Assembly (NCBI RefSeq): GCF_900188345.1
Contig: NZ_FZOD01000075.1
Coordinates: 1 to 45,586 of the forward strand
Origin: Streptosporangium subroseum
GTDB lineage: Bacteria > Actinomycetota > Actinomycetes > Streptosporangiales > Streptosporangiaceae
Reading direction: 5' to 3'
DNA: 45,586 nt
Position numbers and translations under genes: made by a program. Every line of letters starts with the position of its first letter. Position 1 is the stretch's first letter. Below are positions 33,457 through 42,340 of the stretch, in pieces. The notes below the pieces were generated by a model. That model worked only from the letters and a program-made list of their open reading frames with translations. It ran no database searches and was not told the DNA's origin.

Positions 33457-33912
33457 TCAGTCGCCCTCTTCGAAGCCGGGGTCGATCGACTCCGGGGACA
33501 GCCCCAGGAGCCCGGCGATCTGCTCGACCACCGCGTCGTGGACCATCGCGCCGAGGTGGTCGCGGTCACGGGCGCGGCCCTCCAGGGGGCGCCGGTAAAT
33601 GATCACGACGGCCGGGCGGTTGCCCGCGGCGGGCTCGGATCGGCCGAACGGGATCGGCTCGCCGGTGAGAAGCTCGGGGCCGTCGCCCAGGTCGCTGATC
33701 GGCGGCACCTCCTCGACCGCGAACTCCACCGACGCCAACTGCTTGGCCCAGCGGGGTTTGAGCCGATCCACGGCATCCAGGACGAGGTCGTCGAAGCGTT
33801 CGCTGCGGGCCTTGGCGATCGGCACGTGGGAGGGCGCGAGCGGACCGCGCAGGCCGCGGCCGTGTCGGTCGCGTCTGCGGGGAGGGCGGGGACTACCGGG
33901 TGCCGAACTCAC
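33457..33912 (-). CDS. Metallopeptidase-like (zincin family) protein lacking HExxH
   Basis: A 151-residue protein of the conserved Rv3259-type family, often named 'metallopeptidase family protein' (zincin-like, PF06262-related). The characteristic core is present: a Phe-rich helix, VEFAVEEVPPISDLG (~62-76), a strand VVIIYRRPLEG and a C-terminal helix. Where catalytic members carry HExGH, this protein has VHDAVVEQIAGLLGL (His125 only), so zinc protease activity is unlikely. The GTG start follows a -10 element by six bases. It is divergent from DUF3499, a pairing conserved in actinobacteria. Confidence 0.75.
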   Translation of the reverse strand: MSSAPGSPRPPRRRDRHGRGLRGPLAPSHVPIAKARSERFDDLVLDAVDRLKPRWAKQLASVEFAVEEVPPISDLGDGPELLTGEPIPFGRSEPAAGNRPAVVIIYRRPLEGRARDRDHLGAMVHDAVVEQIAGLLGLSPESIDPGFEEGD

Positions 33913-33918
33913 GGCCCA

Positions 33919-33924
33919 AGCTTA
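33919..33924 (-). promoter_or_regulatory. -10 element predicting a leaderless metallopeptidase-like gene
   Basis: On the minus strand TAAGCT is followed by exactly six bases (TGGGCC) and the GTG start at 33912. No ribosome site is present. Confidence 0.5.
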
Positions 33925-34082
33925 GACGTGCCTGGAGCGGACGCGGGAAGAAGTCGCGGCGGGGAAAGTTCAATCAGGGGGCGTAAGCCGTACAGGCGGG
34001 TGGAAGCCGGGACACGTGTCCGAATTGTGGCGACACGCTCGTTAAGAGCGCTCAGATAGTGGCGCCTCGGACGCTTACCGGA

Positions 34083-34088
34083 TACGGT
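34083..34088 (+). promoter_or_regulatory. -10 element predicting a leaderless DUF3499 gene
   Basis: TACGGT is followed by CCCACC and the GTG start at 34095, again six bases, with no ribosome site. Confidence 0.5.
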
Positions 34089-34094
34089 CCCACC

Positions 34095-34463
34095 GTGAGC
34101 CCCGTCCGCCGCTGTTCCCGCACCGCGTGCAGTCAGCCTGCCGTTTTCACGCTCACGTACGTCTACGCCGATTCGACCGCTGTTCTCGGGCCCTTGGCGA
34201 CGTACGCCGAGCCGCACTGTTACGACCTGTGTGCCGAGCACGCCGAGCGGCTGACCGCGCCCCGCGGCTGGGAGGTGGTCCGCCTGCCCACAGACGGAGC
34301 ACCGCCGAGCACGGACGACCTCGAGGCCCTCGCCAACGCGGTCCGCGAGGCCGCCAGGCCCGCTCCGACCGACGGCACCGAACCTGTCGGCCAGGGGGTC
34401 GAGGTCGGGCGGCGAGGCCATCTGCGAGTGCTCCGTTCGGCTCAGCCCCAGCGCGACCGTTGA
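34095..34463 (+). CDS. DUF3499 zinc-ribbon-like protein
   Basis: A 122-residue protein beginning MSPVRRCSRTACSQPAVFTL, then YADSTAVLGPLATYAEPH and CYDLCAEHAERLTAPRGWEV: the full DUF3499 signature. Cys7/Cys12 and Cys42/Cys46 with nearby His residues could bind zinc. The ~65-residue tail is variable. Function unknown; the gene is conserved next to manB across actinobacteria (mycobacterial Rv3258c). The GTG at 34095 is chosen over an upstream in-frame ATG because the family starts here and a -10 element occupies the upstream bases. Confidence 0.9.
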   Translation: MSPVRRCSRTACSQPAVFTLTYVYADSTAVLGPLATYAEPHCYDLCAEHAERLTAPRGWEVVRLPTDGAPPSTDDLEALANAVREAARPAPTDGTEPVGQGVEVGRRGHLRVLRSAQPQRDR

Positions 34464-34511
34464 CCCTACTAGTCTGGGATCAGCAGACACGACGTAAAGG
34501 GCGGAGCTGGA

Positions 34512-35882
34512 GTGGGCGACCTCGCCAAGATCTTCAAGGCGTATGACGTTCGAGGCGTCGTGCCGGACGAGTTCGACGAGGAGACGGCGGAGGCGGTCGG
34601 TGCGGCCTTCGTGGAGGTGACCGGCGCGCGGACCGCCGTCGTGGCACACGACATGCGCGCCTCGTCGGGACCTCTGGCCGAGGCCTTCACCCGCGGGGCG
34701 ACCTCGCGGGGAGCCGACGTCGTCAACACGGGTCTGGGCTCCACCGACCTGCTCTACTACGCGAGCGGCAGCCTCGCCCTGCCCGGCGTGATGTTCACCG
34801 CCAGCCACAATCCGGCCCGCTACAACGGCATGAAGATGTGCAGGGCGGGCGCCGTGCCGATCGGGAGTGACACCGGGCTCACCCAGATCCGCGACCGGGC
34901 CGCCGAGATCCTGAAGGCGGGCTCCATCGGCGACGACGGCGGCGCCGACAGCGCCGTCGGGACCGTGTCCACGCGGGACCTGTTGCGAGGCTATGCCGAC
35001 CACCTGCGCGCGCTGGTGGATCTGTCGGGCATCCGGCGCCTGCGGGTCGTGGTCGACGCGGGCAACGGGATGGGCGGTCACACCGTCCCGGTGGTGTTCG
35101 AGGGGCTGCCCGTCGAGCTGACCGCCCTCTACTTCGAGCTGGACGGCGACTTCCCCAACCACGAGGCCAACCCGATCGAGCCGGAGAACCTGCGCGACCT
35201 GCAGAAGGCCGTGCTCGACGTCGGCGCCGACATCGGCCTGGCCTTCGACGGCGACGCCGACCGCTGCTGGGTGATCGACGAGCGCGGCGAGTCGGTCTCC
35301 CCGTCCACGATCACCGCGCTGGTCGCGGCGCGCGAGCTCGTCAAGCATCCGGGCGCAACGATCATCCACAACCTGATCACCTCGCGGGGCGTTCCGGAGA
35401 TCGTCGCCGAGCACGGCGGCAGGCCGGTCCGCACCCGGGTGGGCCATTCGTTCATCAAGGCCGAGATGGCCAGGACCGATGCGGTCTTCGGCGGCGAGCA
35501 CTCCGCGCACTACTACTTCAGGGACTTCTGGTTCGCCGACTCCGGCATGCTGGCCGCGATGCACGTGCTGGCCGCGCTGGGCGAGCAGGACCGGTCACTG
35601 TCGGAGATCCTCGCCGACTACACTCGTTACGCGGCCTCCGGGGAAATCAACAGCACGGTCGCCGACCAGGTGGGAGCGACCGAGCGGGTTCGTGAGACGT
35701 TCGCCGCCCGAGACGATGTCACCTTCGACGAGCTGGACGGTCTGACCGTCTCCGGCCCCGGATGGTGGTTTAACCTTCGTCCGTCCAATACAGAGCCGTT
35801 GCTCAGGCTGAACGCCGAGGCGGCCGACGAGATTCAGATGGCAGCGATCAGGGACGAAGTCCTCGCTGTCGTGAGGAGCTGA
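34512..35882 (+). CDS. manB: Phosphomannomutase/phosphoglucomutase
   Basis: A 456-residue alpha-D-phosphohexomutase with all four active-site loops: TASHNP (96-101) with phosphoserine Ser98, the metal loop DGDADRC (~246), sugar-binding GGEHSAHYYFRDFW (~326) and phosphate-binding RPSNTEP (~427). It interconverts mannose-6-P and mannose-1-P (and probably glucose phosphates) in the cytoplasm. Length is normal. GTG start with GGAG upstream. It heads an operon: the Trm112-like gene begins four bases after its stop, followed by the SIS isomerase. Its product would feed the guanylyltransferase encoded at 17 kb. Confidence 0.95.
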   Translation: MGDLAKIFKAYDVRGVVPDEFDEETAEAVGAAFVEVTGARTAVVAHDMRASSGPLAEAFTRGATSRGADVVNTGLGSTDLLYYASGSLALPGVMFTASHNPARYNGMKMCRAGAVPIGSDTGLTQIRDRAAEILKAGSIGDDGGADSAVGTVSTRDLLRGYADHLRALVDLSGIRRLRVVVDAGNGMGGHTVPVVFEGLPVELTALYFELDGDFPNHEANPIEPENLRDLQKAVLDVGADIGLAFDGDADRCWVIDERGESVSPSTITALVAARELVKHPGATIIHNLITSRGVPEIVAEHGGRPVRTRVGHSFIKAEMARTDAVFGGEHSAHYYFRDFWFADSGMLAAMHVLAALGEQDRSLSEILADYTRYAASGEINSTVADQVGATERVRETFAARDDVTFDELDGLTVSGPGWWFNLRPSNTEPLLRLNAEAADEIQMAAIRDEVLAVVRS

Positions 35883-35886
35883 ACGA

Positions 35887-36060
35887 GTGAAGATCGACGA
35901 CTGGCTGCTGGAGATCCTGGCCTGCCCCAACTGCAAATCCCCGTTGCGCGCCGAGCCCGAGACGGACGAGCTGTTCTGCACCTCCGCCGACTGCGGCCTG
36001 GTGTATCCGGTCCGGGACGACATCCCGGTGCTGCTGGTGGACGAGGCGCGAAAGTCGTGA
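35887..36060 (+). CDS. Trm112-like (UPF0434) small zinc-binding protein
   Basis: A 57-residue protein: MKIDDWLLEILACPNCKSPL..., with zinc-ribbon cysteines C13, C16, C31 and C36, then LVYPVRDDIPVLLVDEA, the standard Trm112/YcaR ending. In eukaryotes and archaea Trm112 is the partner of methyltransferases; in bacteria the role is mostly unknown. GTG start four bases after manB; its stop overlaps the start of the isomerase gene (GTGA). The placement between two sugar-phosphate enzymes is conserved in actinobacteria and suggests a link to that pathway. Confidence 0.92.
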   Translation: MKIDDWLLEILACPNCKSPLRAEPETDELFCTSADCGLVYPVRDDIPVLLVDEARKS

Positions 36061-37163
36061 ACTGGGAGCCGGATCGGCTCGACGATCAGAAGCAGCTGAC
36101 CGAGGGCGACCCGGCGGGCATGTTACGGGCGGTGGCCACCTCGGCGGCACAGGTCCGCACCTCCCACCGCGCCGCACGCGAGACGGACCTGTCGGCGCTG
36201 GCCAGGGATGGCCGGCCCCGTGCCGTCGTGGTCGTGGGGATGGGCGGGTCGGGCCTCGCCGGTGACATCCTCAACGTGGTGTGCGGTCCCGGGGCCCCTC
36301 TGCAGATCGTGACCGTGCGGTCCTACCGGCTGCCCGGCTGGGTCGGCGCGACCGACCTGGTGATCGCGGTGTCGTATTCGGGCAGGACCGAGGAGACGCT
36401 GGCGGCGGCGACCGAGGCCGTCCGCCGAGGATGCCGCCTGCTCGCCCTGGGCGCGCTCGACTCGCCGTTGCATGCGATCGCCCGCCAGGCGGGCGCGCCG
36501 TTCGTGCCCGTCGAGGGCGGCGGGCAGCCCCGCACCGCCGTGTGGGCGCTGACGACCCCGCTGGTCGTCGCCGCCGCCGAGCTCGGCCTGATCGAGGCCG
36601 GCGAGGAGGTGTTCGAGGGCGTGGCCAAGCGTCTGGAGGACATCGCCCACCGCTGCCGCCCGGCGAGCGAGTCGTTCATCAACCCGGGTAAGTCTCTGGC
36701 CATGGAGATCGCCGAGACGGTGCCGATGATCTGGGGGTCCTCGCCGCTGGCCGCCATCGCGGCCTACCGGTGGTCCTGCCAGCTCAACGAGAACGGCAAA
36801 TATCCCGCGGTCTGGGGTGAGATCCCCGAGGTCAACCACAACCAGATGGCCGTCTTCGACGGTCCGCTGGCCGGGCGAGACATTTTCGCCGACGAGAGCG
36901 GGCGGTCGCTACGGCTGTTCGTGCTGCGTGACGTGGAGGAGCATCCGCGGGTCGCGAAGCGCCGCGAGACGTCCGTACGACTGGCGCAGGACCGGGACGT
37001 GCCGGTCACCCAGATCCTCGCCGAGGGGACACATCCGCTGGAGCGGCTCGCGACATTGATCGAATTGGGCGACTACGCGAGTACATACCTCGCTCTGGGG
37101 TACGGGATCGACCCGAACCCGGTGTCAGCGATCACAGAACTCAGGGCGAGAATTTCCCAATAG
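36057..37163 (+). CDS. SIS-domain bifunctional phosphoglucose/phosphomannose isomerase
   Basis: A 368-residue protein with two sugar-isomerase folds. GMGGSGLAGD (61-70) and VSYSGRTEETLAAA (~104-117) are the phosphate-binding loops of the first SIS domain; ENGKYPAVWGEIPEVNHNQ (~244-262) carries the Glu and His that catalyse ring opening and proton transfer in the archaeal/bacterial PGI/PMI family. It would convert fructose-6-P to mannose-6-P (and glucose-6-P), directly upstream of ManB in the pathway. Translation is coupled to the Trm112-like gene. The mycobacterial counterpart (Rv3256c) lies in the same position. Confidence 0.87.
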   Translation: MNWEPDRLDDQKQLTEGDPAGMLRAVATSAAQVRTSHRAARETDLSALARDGRPRAVVVVGMGGSGLAGDILNVVCGPGAPLQIVTVRSYRLPGWVGATDLVIAVSYSGRTEETLAAATEAVRRGCRLLALGALDSPLHAIARQAGAPFVPVEGGGQPRTAVWALTTPLVVAAAELGLIEAGEEVFEGVAKRLEDIAHRCRPASESFINPGKSLAMEIAETVPMIWGSSPLAAIAAYRWSCQLNENGKYPAVWGEIPEVNHNQMAVFDGPLAGRDIFADESGRSLRLFVLRDVEEHPRVAKRRETSVRLAQDRDVPVTQILAEGTHPLERLATLIELGDYASTYLALGYGIDPNPVSAITELRARISQ

Positions 37164-37207
37164 GATCCTGTCTCGACCTTTTCGGGACAACGTAAGTGGA
37201 GGTTCCC

Positions 37208-38137
37208 GTGAGCGCGGGCGGCGGTACTAAGGCGATCATCGCGGCACTGGCTGCGAACCTCGCGATCGCGGTGGCCAAGTTCGTGGCCTTCCTGATCACG
37301 ACCTCCTCGTCGATGCTTGCCGAGTCGATCCACTCGCTCGCCGACTCGGGTAACCAGGTGTTACTGCTGGTCGGCGGGAAGAGGGCGGCGCGGAACCGGA
37401 CGCCGGAGCACCCGTTCGGCTATGGCCGGGAGCGTTACTTCTACGCCTTCGTCGTGGCGGTCGTGCTGTTCACGATCGGTTCGCTGTTCTCCCTCTACGA
37501 GGGCTGGCACAAGATCCAGGACCCGCACAAGGTCGAGACGCCGATCGTCGCCTTCGGGGTGCTGATCTTCGCGATCATCGCGGAGTCGTTCTCCTTCCGC
37601 ACCGCGATCAAGGAGTCCAACACGGTCCGGGGCAACCAGTCCTGGGTGCAGTTCATCCGCCGCTCCAAGTCACCCGAGTTGCCGGTCATCGTGCTGGAGG
37701 ACCTGGGCGCGCTGGTCGGCCTGGTCCTCGCGCTGTTCGGCGTGGCCATGGCGGTGATCACCGGTGACGGTGTCTGGGACGGCATCGGCACCCTCGCGAT
37801 CGGCGTCCTGCTCGCGATCATCGCGGTCATCCTGGCGATCGAGACCAAGTCGCTGCTCATCGGCGAGGGCGCGGGCCCGGAGATCGAGAAGCAGATCCTC
37901 GGCGCGCTGGAGAGCACACCCGAGGTCGCCCGGGTCATCCACATGCGCACGCTCCACCTGGGCCCGGAGGAGATCCTGGTCGCCGCCAAGATCGCGGTGG
38001 ATCACGACGACACGGCCGCCGAGGTGGCCCGCGGCATCAACGAGGCCGAGCAGCGCATCCGCGAAGCCGTCCCGATGGCCCGCGTCATCTACCTTGAGCC
38101 CGACCTCGACAGAGCCAAGATCAACGGTAAGGTCTGA
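37208..38137 (+). CDS. Cation diffusion facilitator (CDF) efflux protein
   Basis: A 309-residue protein with about six membrane helices and a C-terminal cytoplasmic dimerisation domain (~215-300). MLAESIHSLADSGNQVLLL (~36-54) holds the H-x3-D metal site of helix II; a second transport site lies around LEDLGALVGLVLALFG. CDF proteins export Zn, Fe, Mn or Co by proton antiport; a non-Zn metal or atypical site is possible since the pattern is His-Asp rather than two Asp. The GTG at 37208 follows GGAGG by five bases and is better than a GTG twelve bases earlier. It follows the isomerase at 44 bp and ends before a long palindrome. Confidence 0.88.
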   Translation: MSAGGGTKAIIAALAANLAIAVAKFVAFLITTSSSMLAESIHSLADSGNQVLLLVGGKRAARNRTPEHPFGYGRERYFYAFVVAVVLFTIGSLFSLYEGWHKIQDPHKVETPIVAFGVLIFAIIAESFSFRTAIKESNTVRGNQSWVQFIRRSKSPELPVIVLEDLGALVGLVLALFGVAMAVITGDGVWDGIGTLAIGVLLAIIAVILAIETKSLLIGEGAGPEIEKQILGALESTPEVARVIHMRTLHLGPEEILVAAKIAVDHDDTAAEVARGINEAEQRIREAVPMARVIYLEPDLDRAKINGKV

Positions 38138-38180
38138 CCTCGGCGTCTCACCCCGCCGGGGCGAGGACGCCCGGATATCT

Positions 38181-38229
38181 CGAACGCGGAGGGGCTCCGA
38201 CACCACGTGTCGGAGCCCCTCCGCGTTCG
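38181..38229. terminator. 23-bp perfect palindrome between convergent genes
   Basis: Bases 38181-38203 are the exact inverse complement of 38207-38229, with a three-base loop. It lies between the cation-efflux and response-regulator stop codons. The length and perfection fit a bidirectional terminator, though no T runs flank it. Confidence 0.7.
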
Positions 38230-38316
38230 TCCGGGTCCGCCCCGGTGCGGCGTCCGAACCCTCATGCCCGGCCGGGCATGGACGGGGCTCGAGGACGTGG
38301 CGGGGTGTGAGGCGGC

Positions 38317-39069
38317 TCAGTCGCGCGGCAGGACCAGGCCCGACTCGTAGGCGTGAATGACGGCCTGGGTCCGGTCGCGCAGGCCGAGTTTGGCCAGCAG
38401 TCGCGCCACGTGGGTCTTGACGGTGTGTTCGGTGACCACGAGACCGGCCGCTATCTCGGCGTTGGAGAGGCCCCGGGCGATCAGCCGCAGGACCTCGGTC
38501 TCACGCGGCGTCAGCGGGCTGCCGGCCGGAGACGGCCGCCGCTGCCGGGAGAACTCGGCGATCAGCCGCCTGGTGATCCTCGGGGCGAGCAGCGCGTCGC
38601 CGCGGGCCACCGTCCTGACGGCCTCGGCCAGGTCGTTCGCCCGGACGTCCTTGAGCAGGAACCCGCTCGCCCCCGCGGTGAGCGCGTCGTACACGTAGTC
38701 GTCCAGATCGAACGTGGTGATCATGATGATCCTGGTCGTCCCGGCCTCCATGATCCGGCGGGCCGCCTCGATCCCGTTCATCACCGGCATCCGGATGTCG
38801 AGGAGCGCGACGTCGGGACGGGTCTCCCGCGCCAGCCGTACGGCCTGTGCCCCGTCCTCGGCCCTGCCCACGACGGTGAGGTCGGGCTGGGCACTGAGCA
38901 CCGCCGCGAACCCTCGCAGCACGACCGGCTGATCGTCGGCGATCAGCACGCTGGTCCGGTCGTCCGCCGATGCCGTGCCGGGGAGATCGGCGTGATCGCC
39001 CGAGGACGTCGGGTCCGAGGGGGACCGGTGGCGGTCGGGGGAGGCTCGGTGGCGGTCGGAGGAGGTCAT
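38317..39069 (-). CDS. NarL/FixJ-family response regulator
   Basis: A 250-residue regulator. The receiver domain (~40-155) has the acidic pair D45/D46, phospho-acceptor Asp91 in LLDIRMP, Thr in MITTFD and Lys in FLLKDV. The LuxR-type helix-turn-helix (~185-245) reads LTPRETEVLRLIARGLSNAEIA. The first ~38 residues are an unusual polar extension with a repeated S-x-DRHR motif. Its ATG overlaps the kinase stop codon (ATGA), so it is the cognate partner of that kinase. The regulon is unknown. Confidence 0.93.
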   Translation of the reverse strand: MTSSDRHRASPDRHRSPSDPTSSGDHADLPGTASADDRTSVLIADDQPVVLRGFAAVLSAQPDLTVVGRAEDGAQAVRLARETRPDVALLDIRMPVMNGIEAARRIMEAGTTRIIMITTFDLDDYVYDALTAGASGFLLKDVRANDLAEAVRTVARGDALLAPRITRRLIAEFSRQRRPSPAGSPLTPRETEVLRLIARGLSNAEIAAGLVVTEHTVKTHVARLLAKLGLRDRTQAVIHAYESGLVLPRD

Positions 39070-40307
39070 TCCAGGGGGAGTCCCGCCTGGATGAGGAAGC
39101 CTCCGGCGGGACCGGGACCGGCGTTGAACCAGCCGCCCAGGGCCACGGCGCGCTCGCGCATGCCGACCAGGCCGTGCCCGTCCGAGGTGCTTCCGGACGG
39201 GCCGGGGCCGTCGTCGGCGATGCGCAGCACCAGCATCGCCGGGCGGTAGGTGAGCTCGATCGAGACGCGGGCGCCGGGAGCGTGGACGCGGGCGTTGGTC
39301 AGCGCCTCCTGGACGATCCGGTAGGCCGAGACGTCCACGGCCTGCGGCACCGGCTCAGCGTCGCCGACCACATCCAGATCGACGACGCCCTCGTGCCGTT
39401 CGAGGAGTTCGGGAAGCAGCGCCAGCCCCGGTTGTGGCGCGGTCTCCGGCGCGGTGGTGACATCGGCGCGGAGTACGCCGAGCAGGCGGCGCATCTCGGT
39501 GAGCGTCGTGCGCGCACTGGCCGCGATCTCGGCGAACTCCTGCTTGGTCCGGTCGTCGAGCCCTTCGAGGGTGTAGGGGGCGGTCTCGGCCTGGACGGCG
39601 ATCATCGATACCGAGTGGGCCACGATGTCGTGCATCTCCCGCGCGATCCTCGCCCGCTCGGCCATCGCGGCCTGCTCCCGGAGGGTCTCCAGGTTGTCGG
39701 CACGGACCTCCTTGATCTCGGTACGGCTGCGCCGTACGTCCGCCAGGAGCGCCGTCGCCACGACCATGCCCAATATGGCGATCATGGTGATGATCCCGCC
39801 TTGGAAGTCCCAGTACGGCCTGGTGATGCTTCCGTCTTGGAAGTCCCGGTACGGCCTGAGGACGGTGGCGAACCCGGCGGAGAGGAGCGCCCCGACGCTC
39901 GCCGTCAGGATCCACGCGGCTCTACGGCTGAGCAGGCGCAGGATCGTGTAGAAGGAGAGCACGCCCGAGAGGCCGACCGCGACGGGAAGCCGGGTCACGC
40001 CGGCCATCAGCAGCCCGGTAGCCCCCAGGAGGGTCAGGGCGACGGCCAGCCACGGTTGGGAGCGGCGGAGTGCCTGTGGCGCGGTGGCCAGCAGGGCCGC
40101 CAGCAGGGTGAGGAGACTCACGTTCCACCTGCTCGAAACCTCCACGAATGCGAAGATCGCGAGTGCGACGGCGATGGCGATGGTGGTGAGCGGTGATTCG
40201 ATGACGCGCTTGAGGTCGAAGGCGGCTACCCGTTCCTCGGCGCGGGTCAGCCTGGCGGTGACATCCATGAGGAGGATTGTCCTGTCCTGATGGTCCGGTG
40301 TCGTCAC
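39066..40307 (-). CDS. Two-component sensor histidine kinase (HisKA_3 type)
   Basis: A 413-residue kinase with about five membrane helices in the first ~190 residues, a HisKA_3 dimerisation domain with phospho-His226 in REMHDIVAHSVSM, and a GHKL ATPase domain ending in ADDGPG and HGLVGMRERA. Residues 151-174 contain a 12-residue duplication (RPYxDFQxGxIT twice) that probably sits outside the membrane. The GTG at 40307 starts two bases after the MerR stop codon; an ATG thirteen codons later is possible. The signal is unknown. Confidence 0.9.
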   Translation of the reverse strand: MTTPDHQDRTILLMDVTARLTRAEERVAAFDLKRVIESPLTTIAIAVALAIFAFVEVSSRWNVSLLTLLAALLATAPQALRRSQPWLAVALTLLGATGLLMAGVTRLPVAVGLSGVLSFYTILRLLSRRAAWILTASVGALLSAGFATVLRPYRDFQDGSITRPYWDFQGGIITMIAILGMVVATALLADVRRSRTEIKEVRADNLETLREQAAMAERARIAREMHDIVAHSVSMIAVQAETAPYTLEGLDDRTKQEFAEIAASARTTLTEMRRLLGVLRADVTTAPETAPQPGLALLPELLERHEGVVDLDVVGDAEPVPQAVDVSAYRIVQEALTNARVHAPGARVSIELTYRPAMLVLRIADDGPGPSGSTSDGHGLVGMRERAVALGGWFNAGPGPAGGFLIQAGLPLE

Positions 40308-40309
40308 TC

Positions 40310-40645
40310 CTACGGGCGACGTTGGAGGAGGCGCAGCGCCTTCTCCTTCTCGAAGTCCAGGGCCCGCCGCGGGGCCTGGACGCGGCCGATCCGCAGTCCC
40401 AGCTCCCGTACGGCCTGCGCCACCGTGGGCTCGCTCAGCATCCGCAGCGCGAACGCCAGCTCGGCGGGGGAGATGTCGAACCTCTTCTCCAGCTCCACGC
40501 CCTGGGCCACGGCCGCGAGCTCCTCGGGGCCGAACCGGCGGTGCGCGCCCTGGTTCCTGACCGGGGGGAGCAGGCCGAGCGCCTCGCGGTAGCGGAGCAT
40601 CCGGGGGGACATGCCCAGCCGTTTCGCGGCCTCGGTGATGCGCAT
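40310..40645 (-). CDS. MerR-family transcriptional regulator
   Basis: A 111-residue protein: MRITEAAKRLGMSPRMLRYREALGLLPPVR is the winged helix-turn-helix of the MerR family, followed by a short dimerisation helix and a basic tail. No cysteine-rich or ligand-binding domain follows, so the inducer cannot be guessed. GGAAAGGG lies before the ATG. It is the first gene of a MerR / kinase / regulator unit and is divergent from ahcY, so either gene set may be its target. Confidence 0.88.
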   Translation of the reverse strand: MRITEAAKRLGMSPRMLRYREALGLLPPVRNQGAHRRFGPEELAAVAQGVELEKRFDISPAELAFALRMLSEPTVAQAVRELGLRIGRVQAPRRALDFEKEKALRLLQRRP

Positions 40646-40851
40646 CGTCGAGCCCTTTCCAGGAATCCTTACATTCTTGTGTCAGGTTACCCCTCCAAAA
40701 GATGCGCGGAGCGGTGTCACCCGCCTAAACTTGCACCGTCGACGTTTCCGGTGGAGCGGCGAGCCCGGCCCGAGATCGAAGCGGGATCGCGAGAACAACG
40801 CGATCGGCGAGGGTGCGAGGCGAGCGCGACCATCAATCAGAGGGGTAATAC
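40646..40851. promoter_or_regulatory. MerR-ahcY divergent control region
   Basis: 206 bp. It holds a -10-like TAAACT (40726-40731) toward ahcY, a hairpin GATCGCG-AGAACAA-CGCGATC (40785-40805) in the presumed ahcY leader, and a strong ribosome site GAGGGG before the ATG. An AT-rich stretch near 40660-40690 probably serves the MerR side. I checked for an S-adenosylhomocysteine riboswitch and did not find its consensus. Confidence 0.5.
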
Positions 40852-42279
<1,428 letters not shown>

Positions 42280-42292
42280 TCGGCTGTTCCAC

Positions 42293-42320
42293 AAGGCCCC
42301 CGCAGAGCTGCGGGGGCCTT
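42293..42320 (+). terminator. 12-bp stem hairpin after ahcY
   Basis: AAGGCCCCCGCA (42293-42304) pairs perfectly with 42309-42320 across a four-base loop, fourteen bases after the ahcY stop codon. It separates the two hydrolase genes. Confidence 0.75.
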
Positions 42321-42340
42321 CGGGCGATATAGGGAGAAAC

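Noticed and set aside
40646..40851. S-adenosylhomocysteine riboswitch before ahcY
   Set aside because: The expected conserved core and pseudoknot segments are not recognisable; only a simple 7-bp hairpin is seen.
42293..42320. Hairpin after ahcY as a riboswitch controlling the second hydrolase
   Set aside because: A simple 12-bp stem fully explained as a terminator; no additional structure seen before the next start.
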